A stretch of 64,000 nucleotides of DNA from Candidatus Nitrosopumilus sp. (GCA_003331425.1 QOOS01000007.1:1-64000); one strand, 5' to 3'. Positions 45,140 to 55,453 are shown, numbered from the stretch's first letter. Program-made: numbers and translations. The notes: a model not told the origin generated them from the letters alone.

Positions 45140-45616
45140 TTAATCGTAAATAGTTTTTCCAGTTTCCCAAAATTTGTCTGAAATATAGTGTAAATTTTGT
45201 ATTACCTCACCTTTTTCCATGTTTTCTAATTCTGAACTTGACACAACTGATTTTCCAACTGCAAGGAATTTATGATGTGTTTCTTCTACGATACAAACTA
45301 GTTTATCTTTTTCAAATTCTGTGAATTTTTTAATTCCAGGCCTCATCAAATTTGCCCCTTTACACATGAATTTCACTGCACCCATATCTACTTCGACATT
45401 GGGAAACTTTTCTAAAATTGCAGTTTCAGACAAAAATGGCAAATAATCATTTTCTATTTTTAAAATTTTTAATCCTTCACCCGTAATTATTTGTGCATCA
45501 TTCAAAATTTGATGCACTCTTACATTTTTCATTTTAGGAAATTCCATATTCCATTCTTGTGAGATTTTTTTAAGTAATGTTGATGTTTCACTTTTTGAAA
45601 TTAAATTTGATTTCAA
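45140..45616 (-). CDS. PUA-domain RNA-binding protein (MCT-1/Tma20-like)
   Basis: The 158-residue protein has an N-terminal pre-PUA domain (~1-75, with LPFLSETAILEKFPNVEVDMGAV) and a PUA domain (~76-155: GANLMRPGI, VCIVEETHHKFLAVGKSVVSS, GEVIQNLHYISD). This is the layout of archaeal homologues of MCT-1/Tma20, linked to ribosome recycling and reinitiation. Its start codon overlaps the homoserine-dehydrogenase stop by four bases, so the two are coupled. Confidence 0.88.
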   Translation of the reverse strand: MKSNLISKSETSTLLKKISQEWNMEFPKMKNVRVHQILNDAQIITGEGLKILKIENDYLPFLSETAILEKFPNVEVDMGAVKFMCKGANLMRPGIKKFTEFEKDKLVCIVEETHHKFLAVGKSVVSSSELENMEKGEVIQNLHYISDKFWETGKTIYD

Positions 45617-46623
45617 TTTTTTGCAATCTCTTGTCTAATGTCTAGAAGATCTCTTAAAATGGAGCTTGCAGTTTCTGTTCCTCCTGCTCCTTTGCCGATA
45701 ATTGTTTGAGTTCCAGAATGCTCTGATGTAAATGCAATTGCATTTAATGTTCCATTTACTCCTAAAGGATCATCTTTTGGTACTTCTTTTGGACTAACCA
45801 TTAACTCTTTGTCACAAGAAGCAATTAATTTCAATACTGAATTATTTTTTTCTGCCTTTTTGATATCATCAATTGTTACTTTTCTAATTCCGACACATTT
45901 GATGTCTGGCATAGTTACTTTCATACCCATTATCCAATTTGCAAGAATAACTAATTTTGCTGCAGCATCTAATCCATCCAGGTCTAAGGATTCATCTGCT
46001 TCAACATATCCTCTGCCTTTTGCGTCCTTTAATGCTTCATCAAATGATAAACCTGTAGCCATATTTGATAAAATATAATTTGTTGTACCGTTAAGAATAC
46101 CTGCAAATGATGTAATTTTTTCTCCTCTTAAACTATTTTTAGCATAATCTAGTATCGGAGTGCCTCCACCAACTGTTCCACTAAATTTGAACATTACTTG
46201 ATTATATGTTGCTAATTCCATAAGTGATGGAAATGCTAATGCTAATGGACCTTTATTTACTGAAATAACATGCATTCCTTTTTTCATTGCAGTTGTTATG
46301 TGTGTCATACCTGGTTCGGCATCTTTGTAATTACTAGCTGTTGTTTCAATTAACACATCAGCTTCGATATTTTTTAAAATTTCACTACCTTTCATAGAAT
46401 TATTTTTTTCTGAGTAATTTTTTACTGTTCCAAATTTCTCTTTTACTTGTATGAGTTTATCTAATTCCAATCCTGATTGATCAATGGCACTACCTTTACT
46501 ATCAAATACTGCTAATACTCTTGGTTTTAATCCGTATTTGGAATACAATTCTTCTTCTCTTGACTCAAATAATTTTATTAAACTCTGAGCAACTACTCCA
46601 AAACCACATAGTATAATTCTCAT
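45613..46623 (-). CDS. hom: homoserine dehydrogenase
   Basis: The 336-residue enzyme has the N-terminal NAD(P) motif GFGVVAQS (7-14), the central VSVNKGPLAL segment with the family Lys, GGTPILDYAKNSLRGEKI, GILNGTTNYILS (~178) and the catalytic DESLDLDGLDAAAKLVILA block (~213). No ACT domain and no aspartokinase fusion. It reduces aspartate semialdehyde to homoserine for threonine and methionine synthesis. Confidence 0.93.
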   Translation of the reverse strand: MRIILCGFGVVAQSLIKLFESREEELYSKYGLKPRVLAVFDSKGSAIDQSGLELDKLIQVKEKFGTVKNYSEKNNSMKGSEILKNIEADVLIETTASNYKDAEPGMTHITTAMKKGMHVISVNKGPLALAFPSLMELATYNQVMFKFSGTVGGGTPILDYAKNSLRGEKITSFAGILNGTTNYILSNMATGLSFDEALKDAKGRGYVEADESLDLDGLDAAAKLVILANWIMGMKVTMPDIKCVGIRKVTIDDIKKAEKNNSVLKLIASCDKELMVSPKEVPKDDPLGVNGTLNAIAFTSEHSGTQTIIGKGAGGTETASSILRDLLDIRQEIAKN

Positions 46624-46761
46624 ATCTCTCTCTCCTGATAATTCACGTTATTGTAGTTCATATTATTTCTCTTTGATTCCTTAACCTTAATTGTGTTTTA
46701 TTAATAATTTTTGAATAGAATTTAGTTGAAAAAATGATTAATTTCTAGATTGGTTTGTGAA

Positions 46762-47160
46762 TTATACATCTTTTTCATGTTTCAATGAAACTGAATTAAT
46801 ACAATATCTTTGATTTGTAGGCTTAGGACCGTCATCAAATACATGTCCTAAATGTGAACCACATTTTTTACAGTTAACTTCTGTTCTTACCATTCCATAG
46901 TCTGTATCTGAAAGATATTCTATATTATCTTCTGAAACTGGTTGCCAAAAACTAGGCCATCCTGAACCTGAATCAAATTTTGAATCTGATGAAAATAGTT
47001 TCTCACCGCAACAAACACACTTGAAAAATCCTTCTAATTTGGATTCATTGTACTTACCTGAAAATGGTGGTTCAGTGCCGTGATTAATACAAATTTCATA
47101 CTGCTCTGGAGTTAACTCTTTTTTCCATTCTTCTGGTTCTTTTTCAATTTTTTCTGTCAT
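46762..47160 (-). CDS. msrB: peptide-methionine (R)-S-oxide reductase
   Basis: The 132-residue protein has the zinc ligands C48/C51 and C97/C100, SGSGWPSFW (64-72), and catalytic C120 in RYCINSVSL. It reduces methionine-R-sulfoxide with thioredoxin-type reductants; a thioredoxin reductase occurs earlier in the window. Complete length, single domain. Confidence 0.95.
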   Translation of the reverse strand: MTEKIEKEPEEWKKELTPEQYEICINHGTEPPFSGKYNESKLEGFFKCVCCGEKLFSSDSKFDSGSGWPSFWQPVSEDNIEYLSDTDYGMVRTEVNCKKCGSHLGHVFDDGPKPTNQRYCINSVSLKHEKDV

Positions 47161-47196
47161 GACTTCTCTATGTTTTGATATTATTATAACATTATT

Positions 47197-48819
47197 TTAT
47201 TTCTTGATTTTTTTCCTTTTTTCTTCAGTTCTTTTTTCAGCTTCAAATCTTTCTAGATCGTATTCTTTTAAATCCACAAATTTCATAATTTTACTTAGAT
47301 TTGGATGGACTTTGTTAATTTGATTGTACATATTTTGTGCAACTCTTCTATAATCGATATGTCCTTGAGGTATTGTTCTTAATTCAATTAAATGACATGC
47401 TTCTCTTAGATTTAATTTCATAAAGTATGGATAATTGTATGCAAAATTTACTACGTACTGACTTTGCTCTGGAAATTTATTTCTAATTTTCTCAAAAGTA
47501 TTTTTAGTATTATTCATACATTCTTTGAAATCTTTTTCTAAACCAAGTATTTTAATTTCATTTGGTAATACATATCCATGATCTGTTGTAAGTAATTGCC
47601 TTTCTAATGTAAGTGCTCTATGTCTGTGAAAATCCCTAAACATTCCAAAGTTATTACACAAATCAAATGTATAGTATGTATTTTCAAATGCACGTGATGG
47701 TCTATGTCTTCTGTTAGTTCTTATTTTTGTAAATTCATTTATTATTTTAATTTTTTTTAACTTGGACATTTTTTTAACTTGTTGCATAATATTTTGATAA
47801 GATGTACTAGGTGATTGTTCATACATAATTGAAGTAATGATTTTATCTAATGCTTGTTTTTCTGTTTCATAATCTACAATTTTTGTAATTGTACCAACTT
47901 TTGGGTTTGATTTAATTTCTTTTAACGTGATGGTCTTTGATTTATTTTTCACATCTTTGAGGTATTTTTGAAATGCTTTTCCATATTTGTCGTCTGCTCG
48001 TCTTACAAATGACTTGATTGTTGTATCTAATTCTTTTTTGATTTTTGAGGCTAATTTTTGTTCTTCATCTAGCTCAGATGAGCCTAATATTGTAAGTAAA
48101 TACTCAAATGCTCTTCCATTACCAGTAATTCCTACATTGGTTAGTGTTGATGATGGAAGTAATCCTCGCAAAATATCTAATGCTTTTGCTTTTGTTGAAC
48201 CTTTGTAAATCATATTTGCAGATTTAATGTCTGATTCATTTTTTAATTTAGAAAATAATTTTTCTTTTTTATCTGTTGAATCCTTGAAACTATATTTTTC
48301 AATTGGATATTTTTCTCTTATGTATTGTATCATTGGTTCTATGTTATTTGAATATGTTTCAAAAGAAAAATTACAACTATCTTCATATTCATTTGCAAAT
48401 TTTGAATTCATGATTTTTTCATCTCTGTAGAATCTGTATTTCCCATTTTCTTTTTTATTCCATGTTACATACCTTGATGATTTTTCTAAATATGATAGAC
48501 CTATTCTTCTATCTTCAATTTTCTTTACTGCTATGTTTGATAATCCTTCAATTGCAATTTGTGCTTCTCCTAATTCTGCTACTGAATCATCCCCATACTC
48601 TAAAAGAACTCTGTCGTAGAATTCTTCGCCTCTATTTTTATTTTTTAAAAATTCATCAAGAAAAATTCTTCTCATACTTTTGTCTGTTCTACTGTATCTT
48701 GACATTAGTGCACCACGATCTACTTGTCGTGGTGTTATTATTGCAAAAACATTGTCTTCTGTATTTGAAAAATGATCTGATAGAGTTTTCTTTTCAGTAC
48801 TTGAAAATTCTGACAACAT
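47197..48819 (-). CDS. thyX: double-domain ThyX-like flavin-dependent thymidylate synthase
   Basis: The 540-residue protein is twice the usual ThyX length and contains two ThyX-like halves. The first has [15 protein letters not shown] (~103-117), a form of the ThyX motif with the first His lost. The second has [19 protein letters not shown] (~390-408) and a late [15 protein letters not shown] block. ThyX makes dTMP with FAD and methylene-tetrahydrofolate. Normal ThyX is a homotetramer of ~220-residue subunits, so this looks like a fused pseudo-dimer. Similar long proteins may be common in this phylum; activity is not certain. Confidence 0.82.
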   Translation of the reverse strand: MLSEFSSTEKKTLSDHFSNTEDNVFAIITPRQVDRGALMSRYSRTDKSMRRIFLDEFLKNKNRGEEFYDRVLLEYGDDSVAELGEAQIAIEGLSNIAVKKIEDRRIGLSYLEKSSRYVTWNKKENGKYRFYRDEKIMNSKFANEYEDSCNFSFETYSNNIEPMIQYIREKYPIEKYSFKDSTDKKEKLFSKLKNESDIKSANMIYKGSTKAKALDILRGLLPSSTLTNVGITGNGRAFEYLLTILGSSELDEEQKLASKIKKELDTTIKSFVRRADDKYGKAFQKYLKDVKNKSKTITLKEIKSNPKVGTITKIVDYETEKQALDKIITSIMYEQSPSTSYQNIMQQVKKMSKLKKIKIINEFTKIRTNRRHRPSRAFENTYYTFDLCNNFGMFRDFHRHRALTLERQLLTTDHGYVLPNEIKILGLEKDFKECMNNTKNTFEKIRNKFPEQSQYVVNFAYNYPYFMKLNLREACHLIELRTIPQGHIDYRRVAQNMYNQINKVHPNLSKIMKFVDLKEYDLERFEAEKRTEEKRKKIKK

Positions 48820-48847
48820 GAATAAATTATTTCACAATTATAATACT

Positions 48848-49141
48848 CTATTTCTTTTTTCCAATTTGAATTAGATCGGGAGTCTTATCTTTATTTTTAT
48901 CATTTCCTTTACTTTGCCATCTTAACAATACCTCTTTGAATCCAGCTGCATCAGCTTCATTTTCTGTATACATTATTGTGGTAACCCAAAAACCTCCTTT
49001 TGCGGTTTTTCCACCAATTGAATTCATCCAAAAATCATTTGGTAATCCTTCCATTGCTTTATTGTCAGGCTCTTTAACTGCTGCATCCCATCTGCTTGCC
49101 ACAAAGCTTAGAATTTGATTAAGTTCTTCTCTTTGAATCAT
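48848..49141 (-). CDS. hypothetical protein
   Basis: Not recognised. The 97-residue protein is soluble with a helix-strand-helix look (EELNQILSFVASRWDAAVKE; KGGFWVTTIMYTENEADAAGFKEVLLRW) and a basic end. Lies just after the thyX start on the same strand, 28 bases upstream of it, so it is probably co-transcribed with thyX. Confidence 0.6.
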   Translation of the reverse strand: MIQREELNQILSFVASRWDAAVKEPDNKAMEGLPNDFWMNSIGGKTAKGGFWVTTIMYTENEADAAGFKEVLLRWQSKGNDKNKDKTPDLIQIGKKK

Positions 49142-49248
49142 ATATTTACTAAAAAAACTCTAAATTTTAAAATTGCTCTTGAGCCCATTATTGAGATTTT
49201 GTGAATTTAATCTTACTAAAACTAAAAACATTTCTTACACTTTGTCGG

Positions 49249-49257
49249 TTATACAAA
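49249..49257 (+). promoter_or_regulatory. TATA-like box for cdvA
   Basis: TTATACAAA is centred ~22 bases before ATG 49275, consistent with a leaderless start there and against the upstream frame extension from 49173. Confidence 0.4.
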
Positions 49258-49274
49258 TCTCATTAGTCATTACC

Positions 49275-50153
49275 ATGACAAACGACGATATCGAAATAAT
49301 CGGTAAAAACGTCAAAGACATGTACGGAACATTCATGGGTAAAGTCGTAGGAACAATCACTGAAATTGACGGTAGTATTCAATCCGTTGGTATTGACTGT
49401 GGTTCTCAAGGATTACAACAAATCCAATTTGAGCAACTTGTAGTTCAAGGTGAAAGTGTAATTTTCATACCAAAATGGAGATTAGATTCCCAAAGACTAA
49501 TTCGTGAAAAACAACTTACTCTACGTCGTCTAAAAGCATTGATGGATATTGTTTCAGAAAATGATGACATGAAAGCAGATGCAGAAATCATTCATGAAAA
49601 ATACAAGTTCAAACTTGCAACATTAGATGAAATGGAGAGTGAAATCAAATCTAAACTTGAGGAAAGATTGATTGAGTTGGATACACAAATGAAATCTGCA
49701 AAGATGTTATCATTTGATGCAAAAGTACAATTCAAAAGCAATGAAATCTCTGAGACAACATTTGAAACTGTGAAATCATGCACAACTGAGGTAATTGAGC
49801 ATGTAACACATGAACAATCTGAAATTTCAAATGTAAAGAGTAGAATTGCTGATTTAGAATTGGAAGTGCAAGAGATAACTTCACCTGCAGAAGCAAATAT
49901 TCAAGAATCTGCCGTTACATATCTGGAGACTCCTGAACCACAACAAGTGATTCAAACAATACTTCCAGAAGCACCAACAGAACCAATCGTAACACCTTCT
50001 GAACCAATTGAAGCTCAAGTATCCCCTATACCAGAGCCATCAACTGAATCTGAAGTGACATTTGCATTTCCAGAACCACCACAACAGGTGACATCAGAAA
50101 CATCACATGACGACAACGATAATGATTGGCTTGCTAGAATGGAAGCACAATAA
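49275..50153 (+). CDS. cdvA: cell division protein CdvA
   Basis: The 292-residue protein starts with a PRC-barrel-like domain (~1-80: KNVKDMYGTFMGKVVGTI, GIDCGSQGLQQIQFEQLVVQGESVIFIPKW). A coiled-coil domain follows (~85-205) with two or three long helices, then a Pro/Glu-rich disordered region (~210-280), and the protein ends in WLARMEAQ. This is the CdvA architecture: CdvA binds DNA or membrane and recruits CdvB at mid-cell. Codons are visibly less AT-biased than in neighbours (TAC, GGC, GAC), as in a highly expressed gene. CdvB and CdvC are not in this window. Confidence 0.88.
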   Translation: MTNDDIEIIGKNVKDMYGTFMGKVVGTITEIDGSIQSVGIDCGSQGLQQIQFEQLVVQGESVIFIPKWRLDSQRLIREKQLTLRRLKALMDIVSENDDMKADAEIIHEKYKFKLATLDEMESEIKSKLEERLIELDTQMKSAKMLSFDAKVQFKSNEISETTFETVKSCTTEVIEHVTHEQSEISNVKSRIADLELEVQEITSPAEANIQESAVTYLETPEPQQVIQTILPEAPTEPIVTPSEPIEAQVSPIPEPSTESEVTFAFPEPPQQVTSETSHDDNDNDWLARMEAQ

Positions 50154-50173
50154 TTTTTTTAATTTATTTTTTT
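50154..50173 (+). terminator. double T-tract after cdvA
   Basis: Two T runs of seven follow the stop codon, separated by AATTTA. This fits archaeal T-tract termination just before the acs promoter. Confidence 0.45.
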
Positions 50174-50176
50174 AAC

Positions 50177-50184
50177 ATTTAAAA
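50177..50184 (+). promoter_or_regulatory. TATA box for acs
   Basis: ATTTAAAA preceded by TTAAC is centred ~25 bases before the TTG at 50206; the transcript start falls on that codon. Confidence 0.5.
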
Positions 50185-50205
50185 AAATCTAATTTCATAC
50201 ACTTT

Positions 50206-52104
50206 TTGTTGTCTGAAAAATATGATATTGGATTAGGTAACAATAATGCGGATTTACGTAAAGAAGCACAATCTGATTTTGTCTCTTTTTGGGATAAACA
50301 GGCTCATAATCTGACTTGGTTTAGTCCTTGGGAGAGAACTCTTGATTGGAATTCTCCATTTGCTAAATGGTTTGTAGGTGGTAAGATCAACGCTTCATAC
50401 AATACTTTGGACATCCATCAAACAACAAAATCTCAAAAACCAGCAATTTTTTGGGAAGGTGAAAATGGAGATTCTAAAACATATACCTATGGGGATTTAT
50501 TCCGAGAAGTACAAAAATTTGCTAATGTGCTAAAATCTCTTGGAGTTGAAAAAGGGGATCGTGTAACAATTTACCTTCCAATGGTTCCTGAATTACCTAT
50601 TGCAATGCTTGCATGTGCAAGAATTGGCGCCATCCATACTGTAATATTTTCAGGATTTAGTGCAGCATCAATTAAAGATAGAATTGATGATTCAAAATCT
50701 AAAATTGTAATTACTGCTGATGGTGGTTTTAGAAGAGGAAAAATCGTTAAACTTAAAGAGATAATTGATGACGCAATAAAGGATTTTGAATTTGTAAAAA
50801 ATGTTATTGTATTGGAGAGAACAAAAAATGAAATTACTATTTCATCTAAAGATAAACTCTGGACTGAATTAATGAAAAATGTTTCTGATTCATGTGATGC
50901 TGAAAAGTTAGATAGTGATCATCCTCTTTACATTTTATACACTTCAGGTACTACCGGAAAACCAAAAGGAGTTTTACATGAAACTGGTGGATACCTTACT
51001 CATTTACATTCGACATTTCAATGGGCATTTGACATCAAAGATTCTGATGTCTTTTTTTGTACTGCTGATATTGGATGGGTAACTGGTCATAGCTATGTAG
51101 TTTATGCTCCACTACTTCATGGTGCAACACAAGTGATGTATGAAGGTGCACCAGATTTTCCTGACATGTCTAGAATGTGGGATATTTTACAAAAATACAA
51201 AGTTTCAATTTTCTATACTACTCCAACAGCACTTCGAATGTTTATGAAATTTGGGGATCAAATTCCTAATTCCTTTGATTTGTCTTCTCTGCGTTTACTT
51301 GGAACTGTTGGAGAACCAATTAATCCTGAGGTATGGAAATGGTACTTCACAGTAATTGGAAAAGAAAAATGTCCTATTATTGACACCTGGTGGCAAACAG
51401 AAACTGGTGGTATGATGATTTCTTCATTACCTGGACTGGAAACAATTCCTTTGAAGCCTGGTTCTGGAACTTTGCCTATTCCTGGAGTAGAAATTTCTGT
51501 AGTGGATGAATTTGGAACTGAAGTTCCTCCTAATACCAAAGGTTATCTCATTATTCGAAATCCTTGGCCAGGCATGCTTCAAACGTTATGGGGAGATGAT
51601 GAAAAATACAAGACAGTTTACTGGTCCAAATACGCTAATTGTTACTATGCAGGTGACTATGCCCTAAAAGATGAGGATGGATATTTTTGGATTTTAGGAC
51701 GTGCTGATGACGTTTTAAAAATTGCAGGTCATAGAATTGGAACTGCAGAATTAGAAAGTTGTATTGTTTCAAATGAAAATGTCGCTGAATCTGCTGTATG
51801 TGGGATCCCTGATGAAATTAAAGGTGATGTAATTATTGCATTTGTTGTTTTAAAAGAAAATACTTCCACTGATAAAACAATTTTAGAAAAAGATCTTTTC
51901 AATCAAATTAGAAATGATATTGGTGCAATTGCTACTCCTAAACAAATCTATTTTGTACCAAAACTTCCAAAAACTCGAAGTGGAAAAATTATGCGACGAT
52001 TGTTAAAATCTATTGGTAGTGGGGATAGTATTGGAGATACTAGTACTTTGGATGACATTTCTGCAGTTACAGAAATTCAAAAAATTGTTGAAGAAAAATC
52101 TTAA
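50206..52104 (+). CDS. acs: AMP-forming acetyl-CoA synthetase
   Basis: The 632-residue adenylate-forming enzyme shows the Acs order: N-terminal [22 protein letters not shown]-loop-like [10 protein letters not shown] (~247-256), [21 protein letters not shown], the WWQTETGG motif (~394) and the C-terminal [21 protein letters not shown] hinge with the final catalytic Lys in TRSGKIMRR. It activates acetate, perhaps also propionate-type acids; in ammonia oxidisers the physiological acid is uncertain. TTG 50206 or the adjacent TTG 50209 is the start. Confidence 0.92.
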   Translation: MLSEKYDIGLGNNNADLRKEAQSDFVSFWDKQAHNLTWFSPWERTLDWNSPFAKWFVGGKINASYNTLDIHQTTKSQKPAIFWEGENGDSKTYTYGDLFREVQKFANVLKSLGVEKGDRVTIYLPMVPELPIAMLACARIGAIHTVIFSGFSAASIKDRIDDSKSKIVITADGGFRRGKIVKLKEIIDDAIKDFEFVKNVIVLERTKNEITISSKDKLWTELMKNVSDSCDAEKLDSDHPLYILYTSGTTGKPKGVLHETGGYLTHLHSTFQWAFDIKDSDVFFCTADIGWVTGHSYVVYAPLLHGATQVMYEGAPDFPDMSRMWDILQKYKVSIFYTTPTALRMFMKFGDQIPNSFDLSSLRLLGTVGEPINPEVWKWYFTVIGKEKCPIIDTWWQTETGGMMISSLPGLETIPLKPGSGTLPIPGVEISVVDEFGTEVPPNTKGYLIIRNPWPGMLQTLWGDDEKYKTVYWSKYANCYYAGDYALKDEDGYFWILGRADDVLKIAGHRIGTAELESCIVSNENVAESAVCGIPDEIKGDVIIAFVVLKENTSTDKTILEKDLFNQIRNDIGAIATPKQIYFVPKLPKTRSGKIMRRLLKSIGSGDSIGDTSTLDDISAVTEIQKIVEEKS

Positions 52105-52108
52105 AAAA

Positions 52109-52636
52109 TTATTTTAATTGTTTTAAATTTATTTTTGATAACATCTGAAACATTTCTCTTAATCCTTCACATTCTGATTTTGATTCTTGATCTAATTTTT
52201 CAAATTCAGTAATTTTGATTTGTTTGATTTTTTGAATCGATTTTTCAAAAAACTGTTCATATTTTTCAATATTGTTTTCAGTCATTTTTGTCAAATCAAA
52301 AATCACTGTATTACTCCCAATCAAATTCTTGTTTTGATCATAAAGACTAGTTGCCTGTAATAATCCTGAAAATGTACTTTTATCTTGTCTGATGAATGTA
52401 ATTTTTCTATCTGTAACTTTACCTGTTTCAAACCAAATCTTTAGTGATTCGTTCATTGATTCCCATGATTCTTTTGGCACGTGCTCAAAAATTGGTTTAC
52501 CTAAAATCTCTGATTTTGCATATCCTAAATTTGCAGCATATGTTGAATTACAGTCTAAAATTATGCCTATGGAATTGATACGTCTCCACATTATTGGAGC
52601 ATCCTTTAGGGTTTTTCTTGCTTCTGTTTGAGGCAT
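52109..52636 (-). CDS. PAS-domain sensory protein
   Basis: The 175-residue protein has one PAS domain (~14-125): GIILDCNSTYAANLGYAKSEILGKPIFEHVP and FSGLLQATSLYDQNKNLIGSNTVIFDLT, followed by a helical coiled segment (~130-175). No kinase or DNA-binding domain, so it would signal by protein contact. The ligand is unknown. Confidence 0.85.
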   Translation of the reverse strand: MPQTEARKTLKDAPIMWRRINSIGIILDCNSTYAANLGYAKSEILGKPIFEHVPKESWESMNESLKIWFETGKVTDRKITFIRQDKSTFSGLLQATSLYDQNKNLIGSNTVIFDLTKMTENNIEKYEQFFEKSIQKIKQIKITEFEKLDQESKSECEGLREMFQMLSKINLKQLK

Positions 52637-52676
52637 TTCTTAAAATTAAATTAACTAGTTATTAAATGCAAATCTC

Positions 52677-53699
52677 TTAAAACCACTGATCTAGATTCTG
52701 ACTCTTTTTTTCTAGGGCTTTTTTTAATCTGTTTAAAGTTGATTGAATTCTATCTTCAGAAAAACTTCTCTCTTTAACTAGATAATTTACAATCCCTTCA
52801 TAATTTACTTCATTGAATGTAATTTCTTCAACTTTTGCCACTTCTGGAGTTAGGAAAATTTTTCTTATCTGTTCAAACTCAATTTCATTTAACTGCTCTT
52901 GAATTTGAGGTATGTCTTCGAGTCTTTTATGTTGTTTAATTAACTTCATTGCAGTTTTTGGACCAATTCTTTCAAATCCATTTGGATTAAAATCAGTTCC
53001 AATTAAAATTCCGACATCAATTAATTCTTCTCTGCTCATTTGAATTGATTCAAGTGTTTTTTGTGTTTCAATAATTTCTGGAACAACATCAATGTAGGTA
53101 TTTCTATTTGGAATCTTTCTTCTTCCACTACTTGTAAAATTTCTTACTAGCTTTTTTGCACCACATAAGATTGAATCATAATCTTGACTTGCTGAAGCAT
53201 AAGCTTGTCCTGTATTTGTAAGATGTGCTGCAGTAGCTTCTCCTTCTGATGGTGCTTCAATGTAAGGAATTCCAAAATGGGTTAAAAATTCTTTTGATTC
53301 TTTTACCATTCCATCTTTCATACTGGTAGTTTGCTGTGCAAATTTCCTTGCATCCTCTAAATTTCCTTCTGAAATTGCTTTTTCATATTTGACAGTTGCA
53401 TCTTTTTTGATTTGTTTTCTGCGTTCAATTTCGGCTGTTTTTAGTGATGGTGGTTTCCCATCAAAAACATAGACTGGTTTTATTCCTAGAGATAGAAAAT
53501 TAACATTTCTATAGAGAAGTCCGCTTAGATGGCTGGTAATTCTGCCTTCTGAATCTGTTAATTGTAATCCATCTGGGCCTCTGATACTAGCTAAGAATTG
53601 ATAAATTGCATTGTATGCATCAATTGCTATTATTTTATTTGAAAATGCTTCGAGTGTTGTTTTTTCTCGAATAACTAAATCCTTTAGGTTTAATCCCAT
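52677..53699 (-). CDS. fen: flap endonuclease FEN-1
   Basis: The 340-residue nuclease starts MGLNLKDLV (N-terminal processing gives a catalytic Gly2). It has the N and I regions with [12 protein letters not shown] (~79-90), [12 protein letters not shown] (~150-161), [12 protein letters not shown] (~169) and IGTDFNPNG (~230), plus an H3TH motif around [19 protein letters not shown]. The C-terminus QNLDQWF is a PCNA-binding (PIP) box. It removes Okazaki-fragment flaps and acts in repair. Confidence 0.95.
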   Translation of the reverse strand: MGLNLKDLVIREKTTLEAFSNKIIAIDAYNAIYQFLASIRGPDGLQLTDSEGRITSHLSGLLYRNVNFLSLGIKPVYVFDGKPPSLKTAEIERRKQIKKDATVKYEKAISEGNLEDARKFAQQTTSMKDGMVKESKEFLTHFGIPYIEAPSEGEATAAHLTNTGQAYASASQDYDSILCGAKKLVRNFTSSGRRKIPNRNTYIDVVPEIIETQKTLESIQMSREELIDVGILIGTDFNPNGFERIGPKTAMKLIKQHKRLEDIPQIQEQLNEIEFEQIRKIFLTPEVAKVEEITFNEVNYEGIVNYLVKERSFSEDRIQSTLNRLKKALEKKSQNLDQWF

Positions 53700-53769
53700 A
53701 CCCCGATTTTATCTATTTGTAGTATTTTGTCTTTATCCTTTAATATCGATCAACTAATTGTTACTTGTT

Positions 53770-54039
53770 ATGGAAATTTCAGATATTCCCTTAGAATTAA
53801 CTGATAAAATTTTTCAAATAAAGTTTAATCCTGATCAAACTATTGAGAAAATTACCTCGTATTTTCCATTATCTGAACAGGAATGTTTACTGATTAATTC
53901 AATATCTGGTCAAAATACTTTTTCTAATTTTAATTCAATATTTTCTGATACTGTTACTGATGAAGAATGGAATAAAACTAAGGAACAAATCAAAAAACGA
54001 TTTCAAAGCGAACTTTTTGATATAGATAATCAGTCTTAG
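53770..54039 (+). CDS. hypothetical protein
   Basis: Not recognised. The 89-residue acidic protein begins at ATG 53770 (an upstream TTG at 53758 adds four residues). Two helices (LELTDKIFQIKFN; EEWNKTKEQIKKRFQSELF) frame a Ser/Asn-rich centre. Upstream of the tRNA on the same strand. Confidence 0.5.
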   Translation: MEISDIPLELTDKIFQIKFNPDQTIEKITSYFPLSEQECLLINSISGQNTFSNFNSIFSDTVTDEEWNKTKEQIKKRFQSELFDIDNQS

Positions 54040-54081
54040 ATACCCCATTTGTTTTATTATGAAGATTATTCTAGATTTATT

Positions 54082-54163
54082 GCCGGGGTAGCCAAGTGGT
54101 AAGGCGGCTGTCTCGAAAACAGCTACGTGAAAGCGTGCAGGGGTTCGAATCCCTTTCCCGGCG
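54082..54163 (+). tRNA. tRNA-Ser(CGA)
   Basis: The sequence folds as a type II tRNA. The acceptor pairs GCCGGGG with TCCCGGC (one G-T pair); the D stem is GCC/GGC. The anticodon stem GCTGT/ACAGC encloses CTCGAAA (anticodon CGA). A long variable arm has ACG/CGT, followed by a T arm with TTCGAAT and discriminator G. CCA is not encoded and no intron is visible. The long variable arm and anticodon identify serine. Confidence 0.95.
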
Positions 54164-54196
54164 TTCAACTAACCATTCAAATTTTTTACTATAATT

Positions 54197-55354
54197 TTAA
54201 AAATAATCTAAAAGTGTTTTTTGTCTTATCATGTCTATGATCTTTCCATTTCTTATCCATTCTGTTTTACTGACACTTGTTTTTGCTGATGCAATTTCTA
54301 ATGCTTGATTAAAATTTATGACCTCTTGTGGTTTTTGTTTCATTGCTTCTCTGATCCCCTCGCGAACTTGCCATACTCCTACAGGAATGGCATATTCTGG
54401 TCTAATTTCTCTAAAAATTAAAACTCCTGCCTGAATTTTATTTTTTAAAAGATACTCTGAAACAGCTAATTTTGCAGCAAAATATGCTCCTGCAATGTGT
54501 GGTGGATGATTAATTCCTCGTGCATCCTCATTATCTGAACCAAATCCTAATATCCCGTTTGAATACCATGCCTCAACCATTTCAAAAATCCATCGATGTG
54601 GAAATAAAATTATTGAAAAAATATTACCTAGGTGTTCATATGCAAAAACCTTTGACGTATCTATTATGTTATTTTCTAAAACTTCATCAACTATTGATTT
54701 TGATATGATGTCATCTGTTGCAGTAATGCTCCATTTTGTTGGAACTAGTTTTCTTTTTTTGCCAAGCATTCCAATACTGAAACATTTTTGAATTTTTGAA
54801 ATTTCTATTCCTGAATTGTATAGTTTTAAAACTGCATCTTCTGCTTTCATATCTTTGTCATAAAATATTTTTTCAATTGGTTTAGTTGATATGCTGCCTG
54901 AAAAGTTTGCAGATTTTATTTCCCCTATTGGACCGAATGGTGCGCTTTCGCCATCAATTGAAATATTTGACGATACTTTTTTGTTGAATATCAAATCTAA
55001 ATCTGTTGGTTTAGATGACATTGTAACTTCTTGAAGATTTTCAATGTATCTTCCTTCAGTTTGATCAATTGGAATTTTTTGAATTCCTCTTACTAGGTTT
55101 AAACGAAAATTAATAATTTCTTCTAATGTTTTTCCTTTCCATTTTTCTGGACTGTCTAATAATTCTGTATTTCCGTGAATTGGTGGTACCATTGGACCCA
55201 CAAACACCTTTGGATAATTATGTGATCCCACAAAAACTGATGGTGGGCTAGTCCCACTAACTGAATCCGATGAAAATAAATTCCCATATTTTGATAATGT
55301 TTCATGCCATTTTGATAAAATTGATCGTCGAATTTCTTGTGAGTTTGATGACAT
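54197..55354 (-). CDS. nreA: archaeal DNA repair protein NreA
   Basis: The 385-residue protein matches the archaeal Nre family. Its N-terminal domain has FVGSHNYPKVFVGPMVPP (~41-58), later PFGPIGEI, and the C-terminal domain has TKWSITATDD (~207), FPHRWIFEMVEAWY and GVWQVREGIREA. The last residues QKTLLDYF form a PCNA-interacting PIP box. Nre proteins act in DNA-damage tolerance in archaea, with unknown chemistry. The N-terminal Cys motif of NreB-type members is absent. Confidence 0.85.
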   Translation of the reverse strand: MSSNSQEIRRSILSKWHETLSKYGNLFSSDSVSGTSPPSVFVGSHNYPKVFVGPMVPPIHGNTELLDSPEKWKGKTLEEIINFRLNLVRGIQKIPIDQTEGRYIENLQEVTMSSKPTDLDLIFNKKVSSNISIDGESAPFGPIGEIKSANFSGSISTKPIEKIFYDKDMKAEDAVLKLYNSGIEISKIQKCFSIGMLGKKRKLVPTKWSITATDDIISKSIVDEVLENNIIDTSKVFAYEHLGNIFSIILFPHRWIFEMVEAWYSNGILGFGSDNEDARGINHPPHIAGAYFAAKLAVSEYLLKNKIQAGVLIFREIRPEYAIPVGVWQVREGIREAMKQKPQEVINFNQALEIASAKTSVSKTEWIRNGKIIDMIRQKTLLDYF

Positions 55355-55453
55355 AGATATTTGTGCCTAAAATATGCCTATTAACTTGACTAATTTGTAC
55401 TGTTTTGTTATTTTTCATAAAATGTTTAAAGTTTGAATGATTTATGTTGAAAT

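Noticed and set aside
46624-46761. Possible small gene between hom and msrB
   Set aside because: No start codon with a reasonable frame; AT-rich spacer carrying the hom promoter region only.
49173-49274. N-terminal extension of CdvA
   Set aside because: The extra 34 residues lie before the TATA-like box and the family starts at the PRC-barrel domain; the ATG at 49275 fits both.
53935-54168. Minus-strand frame across the tRNA
   Set aside because: It reads antisense through a well-folded tRNA-Ser gene and has no protein features.
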